Assembly (NCBI GenBank): GCA_001464735.1
Contig: LNDU01000046.1
Span: 1-64,000 of the forward strand
DNA from: Nitrospira sp. Ga0074138
Lineage (GTDB): Bacteria; Nitrospirota; Nitrospiria; Nitrospirales; Nitrospiraceae
Direction of reading: 5' to 3'
DNA length: 64,000 nt
Below are positions 8,063 to 16,854 of this stretch, piece by piece. The first letter of the stretch is position 1. Every line of letters begins with the position of its first letter. The position numbers and the translations under genes were made by a program. Below the pieces are notes generated by a model. The model had not been told where the DNA came from, did not search any database, and saw only the letters and a list, made by a program, of their open reading frames with translations.

Positions 8063-8368
8063 ATGCAAGAGTACGCAGTGTATTATGGGACCGCCTGTAT
8101 CATTTTCTCCCTCTATATCCTCATCAAGGGGTTCATCGCAGCATCCAGGCAACGAAGCGAGCATCATTCTACGACGCTTGTTCCGGCCTACGTCTTTGGA
8201 ATCGTGGCGTCGATTTTGTTGACCCTTGGCCTGGGATTCTTCAAGCCGACCTTGCCCTGGTGGGGGTACCGATTGATTTTCCCTGGCACCACCATGCTCT
8301 TTCCCGCCATCATGTATTTGATCAGCCGCCGTCCGCCGAAGCCGAACCTGGATCGAGTCGACGCGTAG
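8063..8368 (+). CDS. Small membrane protein, three predicted helices
   Basis: A 101-residue protein. Hydrophobic segments lie at about residues 7-27 (YYGTACIIFSLYILIKGFIA), 41-60 (LVPAYVFGIVASILLTLGLG) and 68-87 (YRLIFPGTTMLFPAIMYLIS), with a short basic C-terminus. A GAGGTCAGG ribosome-binding region precedes the ATG. No family recognised and no operon partner: the next gene is convergent. Confidence 0.55.
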   Translation: MQEYAVYYGTACIIFSLYILIKGFIAASRQRSEHHSTTLVPAYVFGIVASILLTLGLGFFKPTLPWWGYRLIFPGTTMLFPAIMYLISRRPPKPNLDRVDA

Positions 8369-8412
8369 TCGGGACCAGACCAGCCCTCTCCACCACATCG
8401 GATCTTGCCAGA

Positions 8413-9612
8413 CTATTTGGCGATGGTAATGCTGGGCACGCCGGCGCGTGAGATCTCCGTGACCGTCATCTGAAACAGCTGCGACAGGAGCTTGAAGGCC
8501 TCACGGTTCCAGCGTGCCTGTGGTCCGGTCGTATTGACGGCATAGTAGTTCCGGTGGGATTTCATGACGAGATCCAGCCCAGACGGAGCTGACGGCGACA
8601 GGATCAGGTCCATCGTCTTGACCGGATTCTCCATCACCTCAGGCGTGCGGCTGTCTTTCTCAATATGGTATTCCGGCTCTTCAGCGAGGGAGAGTCCCAG
8701 AAAGTTGAGTATGGCATTGAAGCTGCGTAGCCGAAAGTCTCCCTTCAGCGGCCAGTCACCGCCATAGTGCCCAGGGCGAATGTCAAACGTCACGTCGTGC
8801 GGGAGTCCCTGTTCGTTTTCGTTCTGCAAGCGGGTCCGTTCTTCATGGGACAGTAGATTCGGGTCGTAGTTCGTGATCAGCGTGCCGCCTTCGACCTGTT
8901 TCCGCAACGTGAAGGTCTTGTCTTTCGCGTTATAGACCACCCGATATTCCTGTTCGAGGGTTTTGAATCCTTCCGCCGTGACCGAGTCGGCGGGAATCGT
9001 CCAACTTCGTTCGATGCTCAGCGGCTCAACGTAAAGGCTGTTGTGGTCTTGAATGGACGAGAGATGGAGGACCACCCGCCTGAACATCTCGTAGCCGACC
9101 TTGTCGGACGGACTATTCCGATAGGCGATGGCCCCGTCGTGATGATTGACTCGGAGCTCTTTGGCCATCAGCCGAAGCAGGAGATCGATATCGATCCCCT
9201 GCCGCAGGAGCAGTGTCAGCTTGGCTTCATGGAACGGCGTGAGCAAGCGTTTGGTAAACTCTTCCCCCTCGATCGGAGCGATACTGATGGTCGGGTTCTC
9301 GGCCACGCTTCCGCCGATGACTGGCAAAATCGTGCGGCTGGCGTCTCCCGTGAGAGCGGGTGTGGCGCCGGCCGTGAAACGAAAATCGAAGGTCGCCGCG
9401 ACATTGGAAACACCGGTAAAGTGAATCGGCTGATGGTGCTGCGCCCGGGCAATGTTCACAAGCAGCTGCTTGGATTGTGACTCGGTGATGGCATCATCAT
9501 AGGCGATCACGGCTCGAGTCAGGGTGATGGGCGAAAGACATCCCGATAACACGAGAAGGCAGGTGATAATCCCTACGCTGAACCAAGCAGAGGGCACAGC
9601 GGAATTCTTCAT
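8413..9612 (-). CDS. Outer-envelope lipoprotein, unknown function
   Basis: A 399-residue protein with a lipoprotein signal: hydrophobic core then LLVLSGC, so Cys25 or so would be lipidated. The mature part has no recognisable catalytic motif. It contains alternating charged and hydrophobic stretches, including ESQSKQLLVNIARAQHHQPI near the start, a helical HEAKLTLLLRQGIDIDLLLRL segment and several beta-like stretches. The ATG at 9612 is preferred over an in-frame TTG at 9615. It is transcribed alone. Its size and lipobox suggest an outer-membrane-anchored structural or assembly factor; this is inference. Confidence 0.65.
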   Translation of the reverse strand: MKNSAVPSAWFSVGIITCLLVLSGCLSPITLTRAVIAYDDAITESQSKQLLVNIARAQHHQPIHFTGVSNVAATFDFRFTAGATPALTGDASRTILPVIGGSVAENPTISIAPIEGEEFTKRLLTPFHEAKLTLLLRQGIDIDLLLRLMAKELRVNHHDGAIAYRNSPSDKVGYEMFRRVVLHLSSIQDHNSLYVEPLSIERSWTIPADSVTAEGFKTLEQEYRVVYNAKDKTFTLRKQVEGGTLITNYDPNLLSHEERTRLQNENEQGLPHDVTFDIRPGHYGGDWPLKGDFRLRSFNAILNFLGLSLAEEPEYHIEKDSRTPEVMENPVKTMDLILSPSAPSGLDLVMKSHRNYYAVNTTGPQARWNREAFKLLSQLFQMTVTEISRAGVPSITIAK

Positions 9613-9707
9613 CAAGCCAGCACCTGTCTTTGAACACCGACAATAATCGGACGCGGTTGTACCATATCGACACCGGGATGCCTAGTACGGGGAGGGAGGG
9701 GATTGGT

Positions 9708-11144
9708 CTAGGTCACGATGGGCTGCGGTTCCGTCAGTCTGCTCCGCTGAACTGTCATATGTATCGGAACATTAGGGCGCAACGTCATGAGGGGATCTGG
9801 CTGGATCCTCTGTCCGTCAACTAGGTCCAGACGTACCATGGAGGCAATGGTCGCCAGAATCAACAGGCCTTCCATCTCCGCGAAGGACTCTCCGAGGCAC
9901 CGCCGTCCACCGGCGCCGAACGGGATGTAGCTGAACGGTGGACGAGTTCGTTGTGCCTCTTCTGAAAACCGCTCAGGATCGAATCGGTGAGGATAAGGAA
10001 ACCAACGAGGATTGCGGTGCAAGCTCCAGGGGCTGACGAAGACCCAGGCTCCTGGCGGAAGGACTGCCCCGGATGGAAGTCGGTCCTGCGCATGGGCAAG
10101 ACGGGTGTGAAGCGTCCAAGCCGGAGGGTAGAGGCGTAGTGACTCATCCCAGATCATCTTCATGTAGCGCAAGCGAGGGAGATCTGCGGCGTCAGGTAGC
10201 CGATCTCCCAAGACTTCGTTCAGTCCTTGCGTCAGTCGTTCTTGAAGCGATCGAAATTGCGACAGGAGAAACCACGTCCAAGTCAGCGCGTTGGCGGTGG
10301 TTTCATGACCGGCTAGCAAAAACGTCATGAGTTCGTCACGAATCTCCTCATCGCTTAGTGGACAGCCTTCCTTATCGGTTGCGCTCAACAAGAGGGATAA
10401 CACGTCGTCATGTGGCTCGGAAGCCATCCGTCGTTCATGAATCAATCGGAACAGCCTCTCTTCGATCATGCGGAAGCTACGGGTGAACCGACGATGTCGT
10501 GGGATGGGAACCCAGAGCGGGGTCACACTGGCGAGGAGGGAATCATATTGGAGCTTGATGAGACTTTGACCGGCTGAAATGGCGTCACGGATGCGGTCGC
10601 TCTCGGACCTCACGTCCTGACTAAAAAGCAGGCGCCAGATCACCGACAGGGTAAGGTGGGCCATTTCCTGTCCGATGTCAACCGTCGTTCCATCCTGCCA
10701 CAGAGCCACACGGTCGCGAGCCTGGCTCGTGATGAGGTCGGTGTAAGCGGTAACATGATTTCCATGAAAGAAGGGTAGGAGTAACCGTCGCTGACGGCGA
10801 TGGATTTCGCCTTCCGTGTGAAGCACGCCCTGACCAAAGATGCGCGATTCAACCGGGGGGACGGGTGCCTTTCGATAATTATCTTGATTGGTCACGAGTA
10901 CATGTTTCACATCGGTGGGATGGTTCAGCACATACATGGCGGCGTCACGCTGCCGCAAGAGCAGTTCAACGACAAGGCCCATCGGAAGTTTGACCACGTC
11001 ACCATAGGTTTGACAATGTATGAGGAAGCCAAGGGTGTCGCGGCGAAGGTCGGGGAAACATCCCCACCAACGCGAGACAGGTGGCCCGGAAAGGGTGGGT
11101 GATTGGATCGTCTGATCGATCATGACGCCTACAGCGTCTCTCAT
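9708..11144 (-). CDS. Cytochrome P450
   Basis: A 478-residue cytochrome P450 with all core signatures: the I-helix oxygen-activation motif AGHETT (278-283), the K-helix ExxR as ESLR (334-337), the PERF-type segment DPERF near 389, and the heme loop FGAGGRRCLG with axial Cys416. There is no N-terminal membrane anchor, so it is probably soluble. Redox partners are not encoded nearby. The gene lies 29 bp downstream of an MFS transporter on the same strand, which suggests co-transcription. In-frame starts exist further upstream but would overlap the transporter; ATGs at 11144 and 11123 are both possible. Substrate unknown; the long-chain, fatty-acid-like P450 branch is my impression only. Confidence 0.9.
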   Translation of the reverse strand: MRDAVGVMIDQTIQSPTLSGPPVSRWWGCFPDLRRDTLGFLIHCQTYGDVVKLPMGLVVELLLRQRDAAMYVLNHPTDVKHVLVTNQDNYRKAPVPPVESRIFGQGVLHTEGEIHRRQRRLLLPFFHGNHVTAYTDLITSQARDRVALWQDGTTVDIGQEMAHLTLSVIWRLLFSQDVRSESDRIRDAISAGQSLIKLQYDSLLASVTPLWVPIPRHRRFTRSFRMIEERLFRLIHERRMASEPHDDVLSLLLSATDKEGCPLSDEEIRDELMTFLLAGHETTANALTWTWFLLSQFRSLQERLTQGLNEVLGDRLPDAADLPRLRYMKMIWDESLRLYPPAWTLHTRLAHAQDRLPSGAVLPPGAWVFVSPWSLHRNPRWFPYPHRFDPERFSEEAQRTRPPFSYIPFGAGGRRCLGESFAEMEGLLILATIASMVRLDLVDGQRIQPDPLMTLRPNVPIHMTVQRSRLTEPQPIVT

Positions 11145-11173
11145 AAGAGAGACCGTATGCCTAGTTGCCGTTG

Positions 11174-12469
11174 TCAATGAGTGCCGGCTGGAACCTCGGC
11201 GGTCTCTTTCTTCTCTTCCCGAATCGTGGACAGTGCGATCAACGACAGGACGGCGCACAGGCTGACATACCATCCAGGGGCAAGCACACTCCCACTCCGT
11301 TCCATGATCACCGTGGCCATCAACGGGGCAGTGCCGCCGAACAGAGCCGAAGCAATATTGTACGAAATCGAGAGGCCCGTGTAACGGCTCGCGACCGGAA
11401 AGAGCGTCGCCACGATGGCAAAGAACGGACCCATATAGGCTGACACGAACACGGTAGTCAGGACTTGGGCCGTGACGATCAGCACGAGATGACCGCTGCT
11501 CAGCCAAGAAAAGAACGGGACTGTACTAAGGGCCAGACCTGCGGCGCCGGCAGCCAGTACCCATCGATGCCCAACTCGATCGGACAGCTTGCCCATGCAC
11601 GGAATCAGCATCGCCAACAGTGCCATGCACAGGGTGTTGATCAGCAGTGTTGTTCCCATCGGGAGGTCGGTCACTTTGGTTAGATAGGTGGGGAGAAACA
11701 CATAGAAGATGTAAAACCCAACACCATGTAACAAGACGAGACCGATTACTTGTAGGAGCGGCGCACGGTGCGATGTGAACAACTCACGGACGGGTGAGGA
11801 CGACACCACACCGGATTGTTGCAGCTGTTCAAAAGCCGGCGACTCTGGAATGCGCCGTCGAAGATACCAGCCGACCAACGCGATGACACTTCCGGCCACA
11901 AACGGGATGCGCCATCCCCATTCTTGGAGTGCCTCCGATGAGAGGTTTAGCGTGGCCACGGTCCCGACACCAGAGCCTAACAACGCGCCGATCTGTGCGC
12001 TGAAGCCCGCCCAACTGCCGATATAGCCTCGTTCGGTCGGTGCGGCATGCTCAACAAGGAAGGTAACGGACCCTGTGAATTCTCCACCGACCGAGAGACC
12101 CTGAAGAAAGCGCAGCATGGTGAGTATGAGCGGTGCGGCAAGACCAATCTGAGCATAGGTCGGCAACATGCCAACCAAGCAGGTGGGCAACGCCATTAAA
12201 ATTATGGACCAGGCCAAGGCCGCCCGTCGGCCCCTAGTATCACCCCAGTACCCAAACAGCAGCGCACCCAGTGGTCTGGCCAGAAAGCCGACGGCGAACA
12301 CACCGAAGGTGGCGATTAATGACAACGACGGATCCGACGCAGGAAAGAAGAGACGAGACAAGACCGGCGCGAAGTATCCAAAGAGGGCAAAGTCATACCA
12401 CTCCAGCACATTACCGATTGCACCGGCCAAGACCGTCTTCCGTAATACTTTCGGTCCGTCTGAATTCAT
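11174..12469 (-). CDS. MFS transporter, metabolite:H+ symporter (MHS/ProP-like) family
   Basis: A 431-residue, 12-helix permease. The start region GNVLEWYDFALFGYFAP and the loop GYWGDTRGRR are hallmarks of the metabolite:H+ symporter branch (ProP, KgtP, ShiA). The second half repeats the pattern with GKLSDRVGHR. It probably imports a small organic acid, betaine or similar solute with protons. The start is set at MNSDG because the extra upstream residues lack a plausible leader. The partner gene downstream is the P450, so the pair could supply and oxidise a substrate, which is inference. Confidence 0.85.
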   Translation of the reverse strand: MNSDGPKVLRKTVLAGAIGNVLEWYDFALFGYFAPVLSRLFFPASDPSLSLIATFGVFAVGFLARPLGALLFGYWGDTRGRRAALAWSIILMALPTCLVGMLPTYAQIGLAAPLILTMLRFLQGLSVGGEFTGSVTFLVEHAAPTERGYIGSWAGFSAQIGALLGSGVGTVATLNLSSEALQEWGWRIPFVAGSVIALVGWYLRRRIPESPAFEQLQQSGVVSSSPVRELFTSHRAPLLQVIGLVLLHGVGFYIFYVFLPTYLTKVTDLPMGTTLLINTLCMALLAMLIPCMGKLSDRVGHRWVLAAGAAGLALSTVPFFSWLSSGHLVLIVTAQVLTTVFVSAYMGPFFAIVATLFPVASRYTGLSISYNIASALFGGTAPLMATVIMERSGSVLAPGWYVSLCAVLSLIALSTIREEKKETAEVPAGTH

Positions 12470-12755
12470 GAAGAGCCACCCTCGCACAACAGTGGCACAT
12501 TGCCGCGGCCACCATACCATGAATACCTCAGTCACATGCGAGAGGTGGCGTCGTCACTAGAGCGCTCCATAGCGTGATGGAGTGACTCTCTTGATCATCT
12601 TGGAAGGGCACTGCGCGAATGGTGCAGATATGCATTCGCTCTTCATGGCGCACGAGGATTGTTGGGGGGCTCCGTTCGTGTCGGGGTGAGAACCTCCAAC
12701 CGTCACACGGCCCCGAGCTGCACCCGTCTTCTATTCTGTGTATCTCGGCACGCAC

Positions 12756-13595
12756 TTATGACTTCAGTGCAACAAACTGCTGTTTGAATGTCTGAATCTT
12801 CAGCAGATAGGTTCTCACATCGTGGTCGCCGCAGCGTTGGTGGGGCATGAGACGAAAGTTCCGCTTTGCATAGTCACGGCCCGTCCCGGCACCGCAGAGA
12901 TGGATGACCGCGGCCAGGTCCTGCTTTTGCTGAAACGTCGCCGGTCGCTCTCCCACCAGTTTTGCCACATGACGGTCGAGAAGCGCGGCGGTCAGCTCGA
13001 TCGCGTGGCCTGGGATGACTCTGGTGTAGAGGCCATTGAACCAACAGGAGTTGAGGTTGTGCCAGGGCCCGTCTTCAACGACGACATGGTTGTGGATACA
13101 GTAGCGCTTCCCTTCGTGAAACGTGCCGTCGGTGATTTGAAACATGCCGACTGCCGTCGAGGCCGGTTGATACCACTCCAGTGGATTTGAGGAGACGACG
13201 CGCCACCGCCAGTAGGTTCGTGCCACAGGATTACCGGAGCCCTCGGCTTGAGCCAAGGCCGCGAGCAGGTCAGGTGTGATAATTGCGGTCGAATGTGTCT
13301 CGAACAACGCGCCGTATTCTTGCCACGTCTGACGAGGATTCTTGCTGAGTGCCTTCTCTACTGGAAAGAACAATTCTGTCGGTTTATAAAACGTGTGATA
13401 GGCCCAATTGATCCCTAGCAGGATGACGAAAAGCAGGAGGGCGCTGATTCCCAGCCTTGTCGCGGGTGGCGTTCGACCGATGGCCCGGAGAAACGTGCAG
13501 AGATTCTGCCACCGCCGATGAACGAAGCGTGCCATCGACCTCACTGGGTGAGGATGGTAAGGGCGAGCAGGGCGGGTGTGGCGGCGAGGGGACAT
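12756..13595 (-). CDS. Membrane-anchored lytic-transglycosylase-like protein
   Basis: A 279-residue protein with a very basic N-terminus, one membrane helix (about residues 48-66) and an outside domain. The segment LLAALAQAEGSGNP contains a candidate catalytic Glu (E118), and STAVGMFQITDGTF resembles the G-x-M-Q-I motif of SLT-type peptidoglycan lytic enzymes. Several Cys and His residues (CIHNHVVVE, NSCWFNG) are unusual for the family and may form a disulfide in the periplasm. It probably cleaves or binds peptidoglycan. An inner ATG at 13535 would remove most of the basic tail. No operon partner. Confidence 0.65.
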   Translation of the reverse strand: MSPRRHTRPARPYHPHPVRSMARFVHRRWQNLCTFLRAIGRTPPATRLGISALLLFVILLGINWAYHTFYKPTELFFPVEKALSKNPRQTWQEYGALFETHSTAIITPDLLAALAQAEGSGNPVARTYWRWRVVSSNPLEWYQPASTAVGMFQITDGTFHEGKRYCIHNHVVVEDGPWHNLNSCWFNGLYTRVIPGHAIELTAALLDRHVAKLVGERPATFQQKQDLAAVIHLCGAGTGRDYAKRNFRLMPHQRCGDHDVRTYLLKIQTFKQQFVALKS

Positions 13596-13780
13596 ATTGG
13601 CAGAGTACCAAAAACAGATAAATTCTTCCTCTTAGAGGTGGTGGCGTGGGTGTGCACAACAGTTCTGTGAGATGCTGAATGCGTGAACGATCTTGATTTG
13701 CAGTCAGGACGAGTTCAATATGCCCGTGAAGTAGTGGACTGACCGCATCTGCAGTACGCCGTAGGCTCTGGGAGGCTGGT

Positions 13781-14290
13781 ATGAAACGACTTGTCGTGCC
13801 GAGTGTCGCCCTGCTCGCGATCCTGATATCCCCCTCTGCATTCTCGCAATCGTTCACTGACAAGGCCAAGAAGGACAGTGCGGTCGAATTCAGTGATGAG
13901 GACCCTGCGATGCAGAAAGCGATGGAACGCGCCCGGGCGGGCTTGGAAGATTTCCTTCGAAAAGCCGGATCGCCGCCACCCAACACTGATCAGTATTCGG
14001 TCAAGGTCAGAGTGAGTGAAGGCGACCAGCAAGAATATCTGTGGGTCTCCAACCTAAAGGTACAAGGAGAGCTCTGGTCTGGACGGATCGACAACCTGCC
14101 GATGATTCGATCAGTCAAAAAGGGACAGTCGTACGCATTTGCAAAGACAGAGATCATCGATTGGACATATATCGATAAGAGCAAGAAGAAGGTTGTTGGC
14201 AATTTCACTACCTGTGCGCTCCTCACCAAAGAGCCGCCGAGTGTCGCAGAATCGATTCAGAAGCAATATGGACTCGAATGCGATCGTTGA
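13781..14290 (+). CDS. DUF2314 (YegJ-like) secreted protein
   Basis: A 169-residue protein with a signal peptide (MKRLVVPSVALLAILISPSAFS). A helical charged linker follows, then a domain matching DUF2314: QEYLWVSNLKV, a G-x-IDNLP segment, KKGQSYAFAKTEIIDWTYID and GNFTTCALL. E. coli YegJ belongs to this family; its function is unknown. A GGGAGG ribosome-binding site precedes the ATG. Two Cys residues near the C-terminus could form a disulfide in the periplasm. Monocistronic. Confidence 0.75.
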   Translation: MKRLVVPSVALLAILISPSAFSQSFTDKAKKDSAVEFSDEDPAMQKAMERARAGLEDFLRKAGSPPPNTDQYSVKVRVSEGDQQEYLWVSNLKVQGELWSGRIDNLPMIRSVKKGQSYAFAKTEIIDWTYIDKSKKKVVGNFTTCALLTKEPPSVAESIQKQYGLECDR

Positions 14291-14506
14291 TGTCGTACCC
14301 CCACACTCTCTGAACGCTACCATGGCTTAGATGAGTAGATCTGCGCTGTGACCGACCTTTCCACCAACCCCTCCTCGTGCTCTGCCACGGTCCTCCGTAC
14401 GCGTGGCCAGGGAGGTAGTGTCACACGTGCATCCAAAATTCATGAGCGGGACGCCAGTATAGTTTGGATATTGTCGTGGGACTGCTGACAGGACCTACCG
14501 GTTCCC

Positions 14507-14587
14507 TTAATTATTGTTATCGATGAACAAGGTAAAAACGCTGATCATTAAGCCGATACAAACAACCAAGGTGATGATAACCTGCAT
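14507..14587 (-). CDS. 26-residue membrane microprotein
   Basis: On the minus strand an ATG at 14587 is preceded, seven bases upstream, by a strong AGGAG ribosome-binding site. The peptide MQVIITLVVCIGLMISVFTL plus FIDNNN is a single hydrophobic helix with a short polar end, the form typical of bacterial single-helix membrane microproteins. It lies in an otherwise gene-free 560-bp region between the DUF2314 gene and a decayed methyltransferase. No homology can be asserted for so short a product; support comes from the ribosome-binding site and the clean hydrophobic helix. Confidence 0.5.
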   Translation of the reverse strand: MQVIITLVVCIGLMISVFTLFIDNNN

Positions 14588-14847
14588 GCTCAAACTCCTT
14601 TGCACTGTCCCTGAGGACAAAGGTTCAGCCGCTACATTGCGATCTCTACAAGCCCCCTAAATAACCTTCTGTAGTCGTGCAGTCTGATTGCCGCTCAATG
14701 TGGCACATACACCAGCCTAATCGACCGACGGCTATTGTCCTCATTAGTGTATCTGCTCCGTCTTATTCTGTCGTAAGCATCAGAAATCAAATGCGTTATA
14801 TCGATCCCATATTAGGCTAATTCACAAAGTCCTTCGTGTAGGTATCG

Positions 14848-15261
14848 ATGGAACCGGCTCGAGTTTCTAAACTACCCTCCGCTCCAGCCTCATTGGATTT
14901 GGTATCCACCGAGGCTGACGATCTGTTTCAAACGAGGAGTCAGTCGCCGACGGATACAAGAAAACAGGCAACCCGCGATCACTTTTACACCTGTGCCGCA
15001 TCGCGGATGGAATGGGAGCAGAAAGCCAGGGCGTACTACGACGATCAGGCTCGCTATTGCAAATTTCTTGTGCCTGAAGGGTTGCATGTGCTTGAAATTG
15101 GCTCGAGCCTAGGTAGTTTGCTCGCCGCACTTCGACCTGTACGCGGTGTCGGCATCGAGCTGAGTCCAGAAATGGCCAAGCAAGCGGCTCGGCACCATCC
15201 AGTCTTGGAGTTCAGAGTCGATGATGTGGAGCCGTTGGAGATCGCTGAAATCGCCGTTTGA
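14848..15261 (+). pseudogene. 5' part of a broken SAM-dependent methyltransferase
   Basis: A 137-residue frame holding only the N-terminal half of a class I SAM methyltransferase. A helical leader is followed by motif I, VLEIGSSLGSLLAAL, and the motif II region GVGIELSPEMAKQAA ending in an acidic strand (FRVDDVEP). The catalytic half is missing: a stop occurs at IAEIAV where the fold should continue with motif III and IV. Protein-like sequence continues afterwards in other frames (see the next entry). I read the locus as inactivated, although a truncated product could still be made. Confidence 0.6.
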
Positions 15262-15516
15262 CGCCAATCAAGCCATCACGACGACCTTATTCGAGCGGAA
15301 CCAGCCGCAGTTCCATTCGCGTTATCCTCGCTCACTGTTCAACACATTCGACGAATGGCCTGCGTGGCGTATCCGTTGAGCGGCGGCTTTGACCATCCCT
15401 CGCTTCTACCTCTGTGGATGGTCATGCCGATGTTGCGCTTGGAGCCTATACTGGAGCGACTGGGGCAGCTTCTTTCCTTCCGCATGCTAGTCGTCATCGA
15501 ATGGCAATCTTAACAC
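15262..15516 (+). pseudogene. Out-of-frame remnants after the broken methyltransferase
   Basis: Directly after the stop a different frame reads FDANQAITTTLFERNQPQF and on to DEWPAWRIR before a stop at about 15379. A further frame reads FDHPSLLPLWMVMPMLRLEP then ILERLGQLLSFRMLVVIEW, ending near 15513 and resembling the C-terminal end of a methyltransferase. Together these fragments suggest at least two frame-disrupting events or a partial deletion. The middle fragment I cannot assign. Confidence 0.35.
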
Positions 15517-15642
15517 TGCAGAAATCCACTGAAGCATGTTCCTCTCCATCCCGCAGATGGTTGCAAGGTGGGAGAAGCTCCCCCTATAATGCGTCGTGCC
15601 GTTGAGGGCATGCATTAACTATCTGGAGGACTCGTTGATATC

Positions 15643-16062
15643 ATGAGCGAAAGAACGTTGGCCATCATCAAGCCGGATGCTGTGAAAAAGAATGTCGTGG
15701 GAGATATTATCAATCGCTATGAGCAGGCCGGGCTGAAGCCGGTGGCGATCAAGCTGATTCATATGTCTCAGTCGGTGGCTGAGGGGTTTTATGCCGTACA
15801 TAAGGCGCGCCCTTTTTTCGGCAGTCTCTGCAGCTTCATGTCTTCCGGGCCTGCAGTCGTCCTTGTGTTGCAGGGTGACAATGCCGTCAAAAAGAATCGT
15901 GAGCTGATGGGGGCGACCGATCCAGCGAAGGCCGAGGCGGGGACCATCCGCAAAGCACACGGAGCGAATATCGAATTCAACGCCGTGCATGGTTCCGACT
16001 CGCCGGAAACAGCACAATTCGAGATTGGGTATTTTTTCCCCGGCATGGAGATTTTCCGTTAA
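15643..16062 (+). CDS. ndk: Nucleoside diphosphate kinase
   Basis: A 139-residue cytosolic enzyme that transfers the gamma-phosphate from ATP to other nucleoside diphosphates. It has the family start [14 protein letters not shown], and the active-site signature NAVHGSDS with phospho-acceptor His116. Length is normal for bacterial Ndk. A GGAGG ribosome-binding site lies a little far upstream. A terminator hairpin follows at 16124, so the gene forms its own transcription unit. Confidence 0.97.
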   Translation: MSERTLAIIKPDAVKKNVVGDIINRYEQAGLKPVAIKLIHMSQSVAEGFYAVHKARPFFGSLCSFMSSGPAVVLVLQGDNAVKKNRELMGATDPAKAEAGTIRKAHGANIEFNAVHGSDSPETAQFEIGYFFPGMEIFR

Positions 16063-16123
16063 CCTTCCTGTCTGGGAGGGCGAGGAGCTCATCGCCCTCG
16101 CAGCTCTGACCGGTACCGTTGAA

Positions 16124-16158
16124 GAGGAACAGCGCTGTTGCTGTTCCTCAGCCTTTTC
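16124..16158 (+). terminator. Rho-independent terminator after ndk
   Basis: GAGGAACAG (16124-16132) pairs with CTGTTCCTC (16141-16149), loop of eight bases, followed by AGCCTTTTCCTT. The position is about 60 bp after the ndk stop. Confidence 0.65.
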
Positions 16159-16376
16159 CTTAGCGGAACCTCTTCGAAATCAGAACTGGTTCAGGTTGGA
16201 CAGTCTACGATTCGCCTCTTCGGCTCTGCGCAGATCGTTCCTTGACAACGCCTGTCGGCCCCAACTACCATCCTGAAAAAGTTAGAAGATCTGTGCTGAG
16301 ATTGAGTGGCCACCGAAGGGTAGTGTCCGTTCGTCTTGCCTGATCTCACGTTGAACTTTCTTCATAGGGAGCCGAC

Positions 16377-16763
16377 ATGATTCCATCTGATTTGCGTTTT
16401 CACAAAGAGCATGAGTGGGTTCGCCTCGATGGGAAACGAGCGACTGTGGGAATCAGTGATTTCGCACAGGATGCCTTAGGCGATATCGTGTTTCTGGATC
16501 TGCCCAAAGTGGGCGTCTCGGTCAAGGTCGGCCAGCAGATCGGGGAAGTGGAATCGACGAAAACAACGTCTACGATCTATACGCCGGTGAGCGGAACGGT
16601 GAGCCAGATTAACACCGAGCTAAAAGATCGTCCTGAAGTGGTGAATTCCGATCCCTACGGTAAGGGTTGGATCGCGATCATCGATCTGGCCGATCCGGCG
16701 GAAGTTGATCAGTTAATGACGGCTGCTCAGTACGAAGCCTTTCTCGCCAGTCAAAAACATTGA
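16377..16763 (+). CDS. gcvH: Glycine cleavage system H protein
   Basis: A 128-residue lipoyl carrier. The lipoylation site lies in GEVESTKTTSTIYTPVSG with Lys62. The start (RFHKEHEWVR) and end (YEAFLAS) match GcvH closely. It shuttles the aminomethyl group between the P and T proteins and is re-oxidised by the L protein, encoded next at 16855. A good AGGGAG ribosome-binding site precedes the ATG. The gcvP and gcvT genes are not in this window, so the H-L pair is separated from the rest of the complex. Confidence 0.95.
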   Translation: MIPSDLRFHKEHEWVRLDGKRATVGISDFAQDALGDIVFLDLPKVGVSVKVGQQIGEVESTKTTSTIYTPVSGTVSQINTELKDRPEVVNSDPYGKGWIAIIDLADPAEVDQLMTAAQYEAFLASQKH

Positions 16764-16854
16764 GTCTCCTGTCTGTTGGATCTCTGCAACATTGCGTGAT
16801 TGGATCTCGGTGACGGTCTGCAATGCCTTAATCGACAATGAGTGACTGATCCAC

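Noticed and set aside
11145..11507. N-terminal extension of the cytochrome P450 inside the MFS gene
   Set aside because: The extra 121 residues are the other-strand-frame reading of the transporter gene and resemble no P450 leader.
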